Counted from the stretch's first letter, positions 42,601-51,091 are shown. The stretch: 53,615 bases of DNA from CAZFHA01 sp964518595 (GCA_964518595.1 CAZFHA010000027.1:1-53615), one strand, 5' to 3'. Notes: generated by a model from the letters alone, not told the origin. Translations and numbers: made by a program.

Positions 42601-42944
42601 ATAATATTCTGGATAGTGGTCTCAGTGGAAGGCGCTGAGGGTTGTGCCGGTGTTGTTGCACTTTCAGTTATTGCTCCACTGGTCTGTGAAGCTGTAGTCC
42701 CTTCACTGGAAGAGGCGGTGGGTGCTGCACTTGCCTCTGCAAGCGGCATGCTACTTTCGGAAGCTTGGATAGTCGGAGCTGAGCCTACTGTTTCAGTACT
42801 AAGAACAGAAGGCTGAGTAGATTCAGTCTCGGCTTGTGCTGGAGAACTTGATTCACTGGCCTGCACCCAAATGGACACATTAATAGCGGTGGTCAGTAAA
42901 CCAATGGCTAAAATAATAGCTAAAAGTTTGCGAATTTTTCTCAT
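39630..42944 (-). CDS. LRR and MucBP-repeat surface protein with atypical sortase-like tail
   Basis: The 1104-residue protein has a signal peptide (RKLLAIILAIGLLTTAINVS), then a Ser/Thr/Ala-rich stretch to about 130. Leucine-rich repeats of about 22 residues lie at roughly 170-330 (LTSLDCSNNTQLSTLQMNDL). A large extracellular domain spans about 350-690. Five MucBP repeats lie between about 700 and 1060, starting VTVQYTTEDG, ITVNYVNDQG, VTIKFLDQDG, IIVKYLDAEG and IVVSYLDQDG. The last 40 residues form a membrane helix and RRRKK tail preceded by IISKTGE. That looks like a sortase motif in which LP is replaced by IS, so wall anchoring is possible but not standard. It likely binds mucin or another glycan. 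Confidence 0.85.
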   Translation of the reverse strand: MRKIRKLLAIILAIGLLTTAINVSIWVQASESSSPAQAETESTQPSVLSTETVGSAPTIQASESSMPLAEASAAPTASSSEGTTASQTSGAITESATTPAQPSAPSTETTIQNIMPATEVLSDWMPDPLLQEQVAQYLGITIEEITKEQMLLMNSFSLYSSTPLDIDLKGLEYATNMQSFYLSIPGLDLSTYDFSVFSNLQSLGIVESNALSLNLTNLPNLTSFYLVGNPLLRSLTIKDLPLLNNINIGNNTALEELQIANLPALTSLDCSNNTQLSTLQMNDLPLVQSLYLYNNHLSQISLTNLPLVADINLQNNYFTNLQNLQLSGVSSGAHFDITNQIIAGSARATVNQSTTIPALIDYSGSPIPYVIPGVSGVDYTLTNTTEITWLTPGLRTLTSSLNFGIPSISYSISYPVTVLAGVDEWLRLPDFTAQTNNLISNSFSRNGINFRIDSGINESSSKSPLYLNENHKVTNLTTGEIYTYTYYGGAGTLSNLWYNKLGNSSYENFVYTGAAEIYMKQNADGSEMLKKIYHTTLGLDITITTWVTAGGEIRHLIESTNVTANPLADLALLTRIDTQLNSDDYINLYATGSGGVYMKSGTFMLYGEPLTGTTKAYAGRYHIMNVNDLENNLNGVSTTFGVAADTALAMGVDSGMYFGPSRTTLNPGETISFSYQERIFSTAEPPPVPNNAVTVQYTTEDGTILDEEDLVGNPGATYNSSAKDFDDYELVRVDGSATGTFTYDPQTVTYVYTLKAGAAITVNYVNDQGSPLETAVSLSGKVTTAYTSAEKTFENYQLLRIEGNATGTFTYTPQTVTYVYTLKTAAPVTIKFLDQDGNTLSQDVVLTGKVTQTYSYSIPGFSGYRFLQVESLPQAASAIDPASAQPLAEAATTEVNGIFSLQAQVYTCRFQKENPPANYGYIIVKYLDAEGNSIQPDLKQSGLISEKYQVSATAIEGYSWFKTEGSENGLYTDQEQVITYFYKKSDVNPGRLGGDIVVSYLDQDGKSLTANITLKGQDIGLPYQTEQKAFTGYTFVKVEGNPQGTYTDQSQKVTYHYQKTDNIISKTGEVSQGIWIILGVVAVGAAGAIILIVFRRRKKTDKEG
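40480..40736 (-). repeat. nucleotide-level direct repeats within MucBP coding region
   Basis: A 53-bp segment at 40480-40532 recurs at 40684-40736 with 47 of 53 matches, a period of 204 bp (68 codons). It encodes GTFTY.PQTVTYVYTL and marks recent duplication of two MucBP units, allowing slippage or recombination to change repeat number. Confidence 0.8.
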
Positions 42945-43171
42945 AAGAAAATCCTTTCTTTACTGGAACCGTGATTTAGGCGAAAAAACAGAACAAAGGG
43001 GTATGATAGGGCTAAAAAGGCTACAACGAAGGGCACATAGAAATACCCGTATATTAGCTACCTATCCTAAACTGAATTTGTTCAGAAGTCAAGATAGCTC
43101 TTATAAAGGAAGCTTTCTATGCTTTACATTAGTCAAAAATTTTCGTTTGAGGACGGATTAACTGATTTCCC

Positions 43172-45811
43172 TTAGGGCAACTGGCAAAAGAACTGATATT
43201 CGCCTGATCCCAGAGACAGAGGGCTCTGCCTGGGTAGTTTTGTCGGCAAGGGGGAATCAATCGGGGGAGTAGGCAAAATCACCTGTCCTGTAGTGTTAGC
43301 TGGGATGGTTATCGTAACTTGGAGGTGATCCTTTTCTTTCCGCCAGACACATGTGGCTGAGCCATAAGGCGTAAGGAGTTTGGCTTCCGCCCAGGATAGG
43401 CCTGATCCCGGCCGAGGGGCGAACAGGATTTCTCTATAGCCGGGTGCGGCTTCTACAGCATCAATGCCGCCTACAACACTAAAGAGCCAATCGGCTACGG
43501 CACCATAAGCATAATGATTAAAAGAGTTCATGTCCGCACTCCACATTGTTCCGTCCGGCTTTAGTCCGTCCCAGTGTTCCCAGACTGTAGTTGCACCTTG
43601 CTGAACCTGATATAGCCAGGAGGGGTAGTCGGTTTTTAAGAGAAGGGCATAGGCTTCCTCCAGGTAATTATTATCGCTAAGGGCATAACAAAGATAAGGC
43701 GTGCCTAAAAAACCTGTGCTTACGTGTCCACCGTTGCTTTGAATTAGCTTAACAAGGCCTTGAGCTGTTTGTTTTCGCCATTGCTCTGGGGTAAGACCAA
43801 AGACTAGAGAGAGAACATGAGCCGTTTGGGTCTGAGCGGTGAGTTTTCCTGCCGTTGTAAAAAATTCGCTTTGATAAGCAGCCTTAATCTGGTCTGCCAG
43901 ACTTTGGTACATTTCTCTATCTTCTTTATAATCCAGCACATTAGCTATTTTAGCCATCAGTGAGACGGAATAGGCGTAATAGGCTGTGGCGGTTAGGGCA
44001 TTAGGGGTTGCACCGTAACAGCTTCCCTCTTGGGCGTCCAGTGCCAACCAATCACCAAACTGAAAACCTTGCTCCCAGATGAGACCTTGAGTTGCCTGAT
44101 TCCTTATGAATTGAATCCAGGCGGCCATGCTTTGATATTGATTGCGCAAAATATTACTATCGGCATAGTATTTGTAGAGTAGCCAAGGGATAATAACACC
44201 GGCATCGCCCCAGCCACAACCGCCATTATCATTAAATTCTAAAGGATCTTTCTTCGCCAGTTCCTGCAAGACATTAGGAATGACATGAGGAATACTGCCG
44301 CTAAAGAGCTGAGCTGCGGCGAGATCTTGCAGCCACTTACGGAAGAAGACTACAGTCTCTCGTAGATAGGAGGCGGTTCGGGCAAAGATTTGGGCGTCGC
44401 CGGTCCAGCCTAACCGTTCATCCCGCTGAGGGCAGTCGGTGGGGATATCAACAAAGTTACTCTTCATGCCCCACTCGACATTTTTAATAAATCGATTTAG
44501 GAGTGGGTGTGAACATTGGAAAGTTCCTGTTTCGGGCATATCTGAATAAATTGCCACAGCCTCAAACTGGTCAAGACTAAAGGCGCCTGGAAAGCTGTCT
44601 ATGCAAATATAGCGAAATCCTTGATAGGTAAAATGAGGGCTAAAGGATTCTTCCTCGTCGCCTTTCAAAATATAAGTAATCTTCTGCTGTGCCCGGCGCA
44701 GATTGTCAGTATAGAAGTTACCGGCAGCATCCAATATTTCGCTATGGCGTAAGACTACCTTGTCACCAGCTTTGCCTCGAACCCGAAAGCGAACATAGCC
44801 GGCCAAGTTTTGACCAAAATCAATTACCTGCTCACCTTTAGGTGTGATCAGGGAGGCTTGCGCCGGGAAGATTTCATGCTCCCCTACCGGTAACCCATCC
44901 GTGGGATACAGTGCTTGGGTGTCTGAACTTTCGGTTAAGGCAAAAAGCCAGCTCTGAGCATCAAAACCCGGGCAATCCCAGCCCCTTTGTTCCAAGCGAG
45001 CATCGTAGGCTTCGCCGTGATAAATTTCAGAAAAGGTTATAGGGGAAGGGGCGGTCTGCCAAGTGGAGTCGGAGGCAATGACTTCTTTATCCCCATTCTC
45101 GTATTCTAAGTGAAGTTCAAGCCAGAGCGCACTCTGAGAACCATAGAAATTGCGATTGCCTACCCAGCTGGCCAAATCACCTCTGTACCAGCCAATACCA
45201 ACCATCACTCCCAGTGCATTTTCACCGGGACAAAGTAGTTCTGTGACATCATAGCTATAGTAAAGCAAACGCTTTTTGTACTCTGTCCAACCGGGCGCCA
45301 AACAATCATGACCTACTTCCTGCCCACTGATGGAGGCCTTAAAAATTCCCTTGGCGGTAAGAAAGAGTGTGGCATAACGTAGCTTAGAACGAAGGTCAAA
45401 GTTGCGCCGAAACAAATAGGCAGCAGAGGAGTCATCGTTCTTTGCCTGCGGGGCGGTAATAAAAGCCCCTTTATATGCCCTAGAATCCAAAGCAGTATGA
45501 AAATACCCCAGTTTACTCCAATCCGTTCTTTGTTGGTGATTATCCTCTAAGCGAACTCGGAAATAGTAGCGCTGATTAGCTAAAAGAGGGTGCCCCGAAT
45601 AAGTAACTTGCTGGGATTGGGCGGAAAGGACAATACCGCTTTCCCAAACAATCTGCCGGAAATCTGTATCTAGAGCTACCTGAATCTGGTAGGACTTTTG
45701 CAGACAAGGATGTTGATCTGTCTTTATTTTCCAACTAAAGCAAGGGTTGTCCACCTTGACACCCAAAGGATTGGCACGATAGTCCAGACGCAAATCATAA
45801 ACTTGTAGCAT
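43172..45811 (-). CDS. alpha-L-rhamnosidase (GH78)
   Basis: The 879-residue protein has the GH78 layout: N-terminal beta domains (LRLDYRANPLGVKVDNPCFS; SYQIQVALDTDFRQIVWESG), a catalytic (alpha/alpha)6 barrel with DCPQRDERLGWTGDAQIFAR (conserved acidic residues) and TTVWEHWDG, and a C-terminal beta domain. It releases terminal alpha-L-rhamnose from pectic rhamnogalacturonan or plant glycosides. No signal peptide, so the enzyme is probably cytoplasmic and acts on imported oligosaccharides or glycosides. It complements the kduID-kdgK operon. Start ATG 45811 follows AGAGGGACA. Confidence 0.92.
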   Translation of the reverse strand: MLQVYDLRLDYRANPLGVKVDNPCFSWKIKTDQHPCLQKSYQIQVALDTDFRQIVWESGIVLSAQSQQVTYSGHPLLANQRYYFRVRLEDNHQQRTDWSKLGYFHTALDSRAYKGAFITAPQAKNDDSSAAYLFRRNFDLRSKLRYATLFLTAKGIFKASISGQEVGHDCLAPGWTEYKKRLLYYSYDVTELLCPGENALGVMVGIGWYRGDLASWVGNRNFYGSQSALWLELHLEYENGDKEVIASDSTWQTAPSPITFSEIYHGEAYDARLEQRGWDCPGFDAQSWLFALTESSDTQALYPTDGLPVGEHEIFPAQASLITPKGEQVIDFGQNLAGYVRFRVRGKAGDKVVLRHSEILDAAGNFYTDNLRRAQQKITYILKGDEEESFSPHFTYQGFRYICIDSFPGAFSLDQFEAVAIYSDMPETGTFQCSHPLLNRFIKNVEWGMKSNFVDIPTDCPQRDERLGWTGDAQIFARTASYLRETVVFFRKWLQDLAAAQLFSGSIPHVIPNVLQELAKKDPLEFNDNGGCGWGDAGVIIPWLLYKYYADSNILRNQYQSMAAWIQFIRNQATQGLIWEQGFQFGDWLALDAQEGSCYGATPNALTATAYYAYSVSLMAKIANVLDYKEDREMYQSLADQIKAAYQSEFFTTAGKLTAQTQTAHVLSLVFGLTPEQWRKQTAQGLVKLIQSNGGHVSTGFLGTPYLCYALSDNNYLEEAYALLLKTDYPSWLYQVQQGATTVWEHWDGLKPDGTMWSADMNSFNHYAYGAVADWLFSVVGGIDAVEAAPGYREILFAPRPGSGLSWAEAKLLTPYGSATCVWRKEKDHLQVTITIPANTTGQVILPTPPIDSPLPTKLPRQSPLSLGSGEYQFFCQLP

Positions 45812-46268
45812 AAGCTTGTCCCTCTTTTCTGGATGGCATTCCCCTAGGGGCTCTTACCATTATGGTATAAGCAAAAGGTAGCAGTGCAAATAGAGGCTGG
45901 AATTTGTACTTACTATATCACCTGATCAGATAAGTTTCTAGCTGTTTTCGGGATAAAAATTACTTGAAAAACCCCAGAATTATTTACTTTTTTCTTGCTT
46001 GAGACGGTATTTTTCTGCCGAAAGTGGTTGCTTGCCTTAACTAAAACTGACCAGAAGGCAAAAGTTTTGTCCAAAGATGATTAAATTACAAAAGTTTTAG
46101 CCATTGTAGCCAATGAGTTAGCTACCCTGAAATAACTCTTGTCTTTGCGATTTTCTCTATGCTGGATCTTTCTGGACAGGTATAATTATCAAGTAATCCA
46201 TGGGTATACAGACACTGCTTTTAGCACAAAATAGCTATTTAATTTTCCGTATTATAGGGAGAACACTC
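45812..46268. other. 457-bp divergent intergenic region (rhamnosidase / HTH-TPR)
   Basis: No gene is visible. Near the rhamnosidase start are two perfect palindromes: CCCCTAGGGG (45841-45850) and TACCATTATGGTA (45855-45867, single central T), likely operator sites. TATAAT at 46181-46186 is a -10 candidate for the HTH-TPR gene. No peptide pheromone gene with a secretion signal is evident. Confidence 0.5.
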
Positions 46269-47555
46269 ATGTTAAAAGAACGTATTCGATATTTATGCAA
46301 AACGCAAGATGTAACTAGAAAAACCTTGATCGAAGGTCTGATTACCCAAGCTCATTTCGCCAATATTTTAGCTGGCCGCTATGCCTTAGCTTTAGATTTG
46401 GCTCAAGCTATTGCAGAGCGATTAGGGGTTGCGCCGGAATACTTGATTAAAGTGGAAGATTCAACTTCCTTAATGCTGTCCCGCATTGATCTGATGGCAA
46501 ATCAACTCTTGTTTGTCCAGCCTCAGGAGATTAGTCTCACGGCTACTGTCCAAAAAGAAGACGAACTGGCATTGGAGCTGGCCGAAAATATTATGTTAGC
46601 CGGTACACTCTTGAAACAAGGGCAGATAGAGGCCTGGCAGAGTTTGCATCAGGAGTATTTAGATTTTTACTTGGGTGAGTTCACCGATGAAAGAGTAGAA
46701 ACCTTGGTGCCGGAATTACAAAAAATACTCTATGTCTATAGAATGCTATTAGCTCGCCAACGTCAAGATCACGAATCGGTTATCGCTTATGCCGAGCGCT
46801 TGCTGCTTTTAAGTCAAGCGCAAAGAGAGGTCTGGATTGCTGTGCAAAAATTTTTTATTGAGGCCTTGATCTATCTTACTTGCTACGATAAAGCACAAGA
46901 GGCCTTTCGCGATTTAAGTCTCTGTATTCAACGGGAAAACTTATTTCACCATCTGCCTACTTTTCACATTATGCAAAGTGCTTATTATGAGCGGCTGGGG
47001 CTGCTGGAGAGTGCTATTATCGATTTGGCTAAGGCTGAAGAGGCTCTACTCTATTGTAGTTCAGAAAGCCGAGGCCCTACCTTGGGGGTTATTTTGCATA
47101 ACCGTATTCTTATTCTTATTAAGCTTAAGTATTATCAAGTTGCTGAGATGGTAATTGAGACATTTATTAGTTACTTGCAAGGGGATATAAGCAGATCGGA
47201 ATTAGACATTCAGGTAGCCGTAGGGGGGTATCGCTGCGCCATCTTGCTAGCGCAGCAAAAATGGGAGGAGTTAGACACCCTACTGCAAAAGCTTAAAGAA
47301 ATACCCATGCGCCAAGATCAAAAATTTCTTTTGCATTATTATTTAGGAAAGCTATACTTCCAACAAAAAAATTATGCGCAGGCTGTGAGCTTTGGTAAGA
47401 AGGCTCTGGAGTTTATTGGTCAGTTTGATCCTCAGAATCAATGGATAGCTGAGATCTGCTTACTTCTAGCAGCCGTGGCTGAAAAACAAAAACACTATAA
47501 ATCCGCCTTGGATTATTATAAAAGAGCATACAAAAATAGAGCGATGAGGTATTAA
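46269..47555 (+). CDS. HTH-TPR regulator (RRNPP-like)
   Basis: ATG 46269 follows AGGGAG. The roughly 428-residue protein begins with an XRE-like HTH (MLKERIRYLCKTQDVTRKTL, ANILAGRYALALDLAQAIAE) and continues with about eight degenerate TPR helix pairs (YHCLGKLYFQQKNYAQAVSF-like: LHYYLGKLYFQQKNYAQAVS; EKQKHYKSALDYYKRAYKNR). This is the layout of Rgg/PlcR-type quorum-sensing regulators, whose TPR domain binds a small peptide. The peptide gene is not evident nearby. The downstream DUF3592-like gene follows in the same direction after 28 bases. Confidence 0.75.
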   Translation: MLKERIRYLCKTQDVTRKTLIEGLITQAHFANILAGRYALALDLAQAIAERLGVAPEYLIKVEDSTSLMLSRIDLMANQLLFVQPQEISLTATVQKEDELALELAENIMLAGTLLKQGQIEAWQSLHQEYLDFYLGEFTDERVETLVPELQKILYVYRMLLARQRQDHESVIAYAERLLLLSQAQREVWIAVQKFFIEALIYLTCYDKAQEAFRDLSLCIQRENLFHHLPTFHIMQSAYYERLGLLESAIIDLAKAEEALLYCSSESRGPTLGVILHNRILILIKLKYYQVAEMVIETFISYLQGDISRSELDIQVAVGGYRCAILLAQQKWEELDTLLQKLKEIPMRQDQKFLLHYYLGKLYFQQKNYAQAVSFGKKALEFIGQFDPQNQWIAEICLLLAAVAEKQKHYKSALDYYKRAYKNRAMRY

Positions 47556-47583
47556 AAATACCTTTATCGAGAGGAGCGGACAG

Positions 47584-48348
47584 ATGAAAACCTTAGGGAA
47601 AATTTTATTTTTAGTTGGCATAATAAGTATGGTAGGCGTTTTTGCGGTCATGCTATATGTATTTTTATTACGTCCCACCTCTGAATGGTCGGTTATGGGG
47701 GAAATTTTACCGGCACTAAGTGTAGTTGCAGTTGTAGGACTCTTTGTCGGCAGCCTGCTGCAAACAGCGGGTAAAAAAATTAAAAATGGGTTTACAACCA
47801 TCGGAACAATTGTGGAAATCCACCCCACCGGAACAACGATTAATGATCAACCTGAAGTGGTGCTGCGAGTGTCTTTTCTGACTCAAAGTGGTCAATCAGT
47901 TACGGCTACTGCTAAGACTGTAATTATCCTTACTAATTTGCCTTTATTTCAGCCTGGTGGGCAGATTCCACTCTCCTATAATCCCAATAGGCCGGAAGAG
48001 ATTTCTTTTGATGTGCAGATAGATCAAATGAATTTACAGGATATTTTTAATCAAACCCGAGTAGCACAAGGGGTAACTACTACCGAGTCGCTGCAGATTG
48101 CTAAGGATGGAGTAGAGGCTCAAGGTGTGATTCTTTGGACTCAGCCAACGGGTAAGATCGTTAATGGTAATGCGGAATTAGACATTAAGGTTAAAGTGAC
48201 CAAGACTGACGGAAGTGCCTATGATGCCGCGCTTACACGCCCCATAGAACAAAGGTATTTACCGAAGCTTCAACCTGGTTGTGTGGTAAAAGTTTTCTAT
48301 TTGCCGGAAAATGAACAGAAAATTACTATTGGCGTTTCGGCAGGCTAA
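47584..48348 (+). CDS. DUF3592-like membrane protein with two repeated beta domains
   Basis: The 254-residue protein has two membrane segments (about 7-26 and 38-57) and two repeats of a small beta-rich unit. The first begins GTIVEIHPTGTTINDQPEV near 77 and the second GVILWTQPTGKIVNGNAEL near 174. Both contain the QPG..IPLSYNP / QPGCVVKVFYLP turn typical of DUF3592. The duplicated unit suggests a binding or scaffold role outside the membrane. It is probably in an operon with the HTH-TPR gene. Confidence 0.7.
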   Translation: MKTLGKILFLVGIISMVGVFAVMLYVFLLRPTSEWSVMGEILPALSVVAVVGLFVGSLLQTAGKKIKNGFTTIGTIVEIHPTGTTINDQPEVVLRVSFLTQSGQSVTATAKTVIILTNLPLFQPGGQIPLSYNPNRPEEISFDVQIDQMNLQDIFNQTRVAQGVTTTESLQIAKDGVEAQGVILWTQPTGKIVNGNAELDIKVKVTKTDGSAYDAALTRPIEQRYLPKLQPGCVVKVFYLPENEQKITIGVSAG

Positions 48349-48415
48349 GTATAAAATATAATAATTGGTATGGGTGGTCTTTCATATGTAGGATTGGGGG
48401 ATAGGTATTGCCTGG

Positions 48416-48565
48416 ATGGTCTGGCAGATTTTAGGGGTGGAAAAAACCAGAAATAAAATTGAGATTAAGCGAGCTTATGCACAGCAGCTGCGTACCAAGC
48501 GACCGAATGAAGACGCCTTGGAGTTCCAGCTTTTAAAGAGTGCCTATGAGTTCGCTTTGCTTTGA
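48416..48565 (+). pseudogene. J-domain-like protein fragment
   Basis: A short frame of 49 codons reads MVWQILGVEKTRNKIEIKRA, then YAQQLRTKRP and FQLLKSAYEFALL. It matches the W..LG...T.d...IK.AYA..L....P..D...F..L..AYE.A start of a J-domain-type protein and then stops. Normal proteins continue much longer, so it is an N-terminal relic. The frame continues a little upstream of this ATG (DWGIGIA). Confidence 0.55.
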
Positions 48566-48807
48566 TCGGTGATAAGACGAATTAGCAGTTGTACAAATAT
48601 ACAATATCTATGTAACAAGAAGATTGAAAAGGTTGCGATTTTTAATTAAAATAACTTAACATTCATTTGATGCTAAAGATTTTGGATATGAACTGGTGAC
48701 GCTGGAAGAGGCGGGGCATGCCACCCTGTCTGCTTTGGAGTATTCTTGTTCATAACCTTGGTGGCGAGTATCAGAACCGAGAACTGCTTTGGAGGAGGAC
48801 ATAATAC
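48566..48807 (+). other. decayed, apparently non-coding region
   Basis: The stretch includes a short frame (DFGYELVTLEEAGHATLSAL) that reads like a gene relic but hits stop codons and has no start. It ends with a good ribosome site (GGAGGAGG) for the TetR gene. Confidence 0.4.
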
Positions 48808-49380
48808 ATGGCTAGTGATATTCAAGATGCAATAATCCACACTGTGATGGATCTGCTGGAGGACGGTATTCCTGTCGAATCGGTCACAATAAGAGATATC
48901 ACTTCACGTCTTGGCATCAGTGTTAGTTTAGTCAATTATCATTTTACTAGTAAGGATAACCTGATTAAAATTGTTGTACAACAGGTGATTGATAAGGCGG
49001 TTGCAACCATTCCGCAGCTGCTTGATAAAGTGGCTGAGAAATCTCCGCGGGAAAAACTGGCTTCTTTGCTAAATTGGTTAGGGGATTATTGGGTAGGAAA
49101 TGCTGCCTTAGCTAGAATTTCTATTTTAGCTGATTTACAGGATGGTCATGAGCGAGACAGTACCTCACAATTATTCAACTTTTTGCTGCCTTTGGTACGA
49201 GAGGCCTTGGATAGTAGTGAAAGTGTTGCCCAAATTAAAACTAATATTATTATTTATACCTTACAATGTAATTTTTTGCGAGCGGAGCGAATGAAGAACC
49301 GGGGCGGTTTCGATTTCTACCAAAAAAACCAGCGTGAAAAAATTATTAACGAGCTTTTAGACACGGTTCTTGTGGTTTAA
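48808..49380 (+). CDS. TetR-family transcriptional regulator
   Basis: The 190-residue protein has an N-terminal TetR HTH (SVTIRDITSRLGISVSLVNY then HFTSKDNLIKIVVQQV, about residues 24-60) and a helical C-terminal ligand domain (LLNWLGDYWVGNAALARISI...). ATG 48808 follows TTTGGAGGAGGAC. No gene with an obvious target is adjacent apart from the sigma factor. A terminator-like hairpin lies about 40 bases after its stop. Confidence 0.88.
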   Translation: MASDIQDAIIHTVMDLLEDGIPVESVTIRDITSRLGISVSLVNYHFTSKDNLIKIVVQQVIDKAVATIPQLLDKVAEKSPREKLASLLNWLGDYWVGNAALARISILADLQDGHERDSTSQLFNFLLPLVREALDSSESVAQIKTNIIIYTLQCNFLRAERMKNRGGFDFYQKNQREKIINELLDTVLVV

Positions 49381-49752
49381 AGGCAGTAGAATCAGGACAG
49401 TTAATATTTTTAAAAAAGAGGTATCGGAATATTTCGGTATCTCTATTTTTTGCCCTGCTTCGAGCTACAAATGGCTCATGGTAGGAAAAGTCTATTGGGT
49501 GAGCTCCTTGCTGCTTAGTATTTTTATAAAGAGTAATAGTATTAAAATTCTATTTACAATTTGCTCTTAGTATGTGACAGATTTAGAGACGATATTTTGT
49601 TAGTATTAGGTTATAGAATTTGGCTTTAAGGCAGAAGGGTAAGTATTTTTAATTTCTGAAAAAATTTTTCTACATAAACGACATACTTTTAAATTTTCGT
49701 CACTCCTATTAAGTAGGAGGTGAAGAACTTCGGCACAGAAAGGCAGAAAATT
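49381..49752 (+). other. 372-bp gap with hairpins before the sigma-factor gene
   Basis: No gene is called. A terminator hairpin lies at 49417-49451, and CTCCTA (49703-49708) pairs with TAGGAG (49714-49719) over the AGGAGG ribosome-like site near 49715-49720. The rest is AT-rich and quiet. Confidence 0.5.
49417..49451 (+). terminator. terminator of the TetR gene
   Basis: Ten-base stem (AGAGGTATCG with CGGTATCTCT, two wobble pairs) and a T-run. Confidence 0.7.
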
Positions 49753-51030
49753 ATGAATTATTTGGAACTTGCTCACCTCGTGGAGCAAGTCAAAGGTGGA
49801 AATACAGAAGCCTTTACAGAGTTATATCAGGAAGTTTGGAAATCTCTTTATTATTCAGCCTGCAGATATCTGGGTGATGATGATGAGGCAAAAGATGTTG
49901 TTCAAGAAACGTGGATTGAAGTCTATAAAAATATTCACCATCTTAAAGACAATCAGGCTTTTGTGGCCTGGTCCAACCAAATCCTATTCCGGAAATGTAA
50001 CATCGTGCTGAAAAAGCGAAAAAATACGATGGAGATAACAATGGAAGAGCTGGCTACAGAATTATGGGAAGACCGGGTAGAGTTTTTACCTGAGGCGCTT
50101 CTGGAAGATTATGAAGCCGGTCAAAGACTTTTAGCACTTATTAATGATTTACCCCAAGAACAACGGGCTGTAATATTACTTCGCTATCATGGGCAATTAT
50201 CCACCCAAGAGATAGCAGAAAGCTTGCATATTACACCCAATGCTGTACGGTTAAAGCTTTCAAGAGCCAAGGCTTCCTTGAAGAAAGCCGCGGAACAGCT
50301 TACTCGCCAAGGCATAGGCCTCTACGGTGTTGTGGGAATGCCGGTACTTACCAGATTGTTTACAGGTGAGGCGGAGAGACTTTGCACAGTAGAGATTCAG
50401 GATCAGATTTGGAAATCAATTCAAGCCTCTTTAGCTTTGGGACTCACCGGGGCAGCGGCTTCGACCAGCACTGCGGCCGCCGGTAGTAGTGCGGCAGGGG
50501 CGAGTACAGCGGCCGCCGGTACTCACAGTGCCCTTTGGATTGTGGCCGCGGCCTTGGCACTGGGTGGGATTGGTACGGTCTCCTTGTGGCAGCAGTCAAA
50601 AGGCGAAGATCGCTTAGAGACATTACCGGTTGTGGCTACAGAAGTCAAAGAACTACCTCAAACAGTCCCGATGGTGACGGAGAAAACCCAAGAAACGGCA
50701 GGGATTCGTATTATTGCTGATATGGTGGGAAGTGAAAATGCCCAGCGTTTGGCAAGTTGGCAAGCCGTGACAAGTGAACGAGACAGCGAGAGTTTTTTAG
50801 CGCTGATGCAAGAGCAAGGTTTTCAGCAAGAATCTGTTTGGGCAGGTTTAGAACCGGAAAGTGGTTTTTATGTTCTTTATACTTTAGAAAAACAGCAGAA
50901 GCGATTATTGGTATGTGAATACCATAATGTATATACTCGAGAGTGGGGTGTCAGAAGTAGATTAAATGACATAGACAGCCCACTACCTGAGCCGGATTCG
51001 CTAAGAGATTGGTTTAATGAAAACGGATAA
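49753..51030 (+). CDS. ECF-type sigma factor fused to a membrane segment and C-terminal domain
   Basis: I place the start at ATG 49753; GTG 49720 sits inside an AGGAGG site and has no spacing. Residues 1-190 are a sigma-70 family protein with region 2 (LYYSACRYLGDDDEAKDVVQ) and region 4 (LPQEQRAVILLRYHGQLSTQ, IAESLHITPNAVRLKLSRAK). A long Ala/Ser/Gly linker follows, then one membrane helix (about 262-282), then a roughly 140-residue C-terminal domain with no family match that I recognise. Full length is 425 residues, more than twice a usual ECF. The C-terminal domain may act as an in-cis sensor or anti-sigma (inference). The next gene is a huge secreted protein. Confidence 0.8.
   Translation: MNYLELAHLVEQVKGGNTEAFTELYQEVWKSLYYSACRYLGDDDEAKDVVQETWIEVYKNIHHLKDNQAFVAWSNQILFRKCNIVLKKRKNTMEITMEELATELWEDRVEFLPEALLEDYEAGQRLLALINDLPQEQRAVILLRYHGQLSTQEIAESLHITPNAVRLKLSRAKASLKKAAEQLTRQGIGLYGVVGMPVLTRLFTGEAERLCTVEIQDQIWKSIQASLALGLTGAAASTSTAAAGSSAAGASTAAAGTHSALWIVAAALALGGIGTVSLWQQSKGEDRLETLPVVATEVKELPQTVPMVTEKTQETAGIRIIADMVGSENAQRLASWQAVTSERDSESFLALMQEQGFQQESVWAGLEPESGFYVLYTLEKQQKRLLVCEYHNVYTREWGVRSRLNDIDSPLPEPDSLRDWFNENG
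50473..50521 (+). repeat. 13-bp direct repeat in the Ala-rich linker
   Basis: GCGGCCGCCGGTA occurs at 50473-50485 and again at 50509-50521, 36 bp apart, in the TAAAG linker. The GC-rich repeat stands out from the AT-rich neighbourhood and may allow in-frame length change. Confidence 0.8.
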
Positions 51031-51091
51031 ATTTTTAATCTGATTCAATACAAGAACGGAAAAGTTTTATTTAAAAGGAGATTTTTATTTG

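Noticed and set aside
49409..49570. Plus-strand frame after the TetR gene
   Set aside because: Runs through the terminator hairpin, without start signals or family resemblance.
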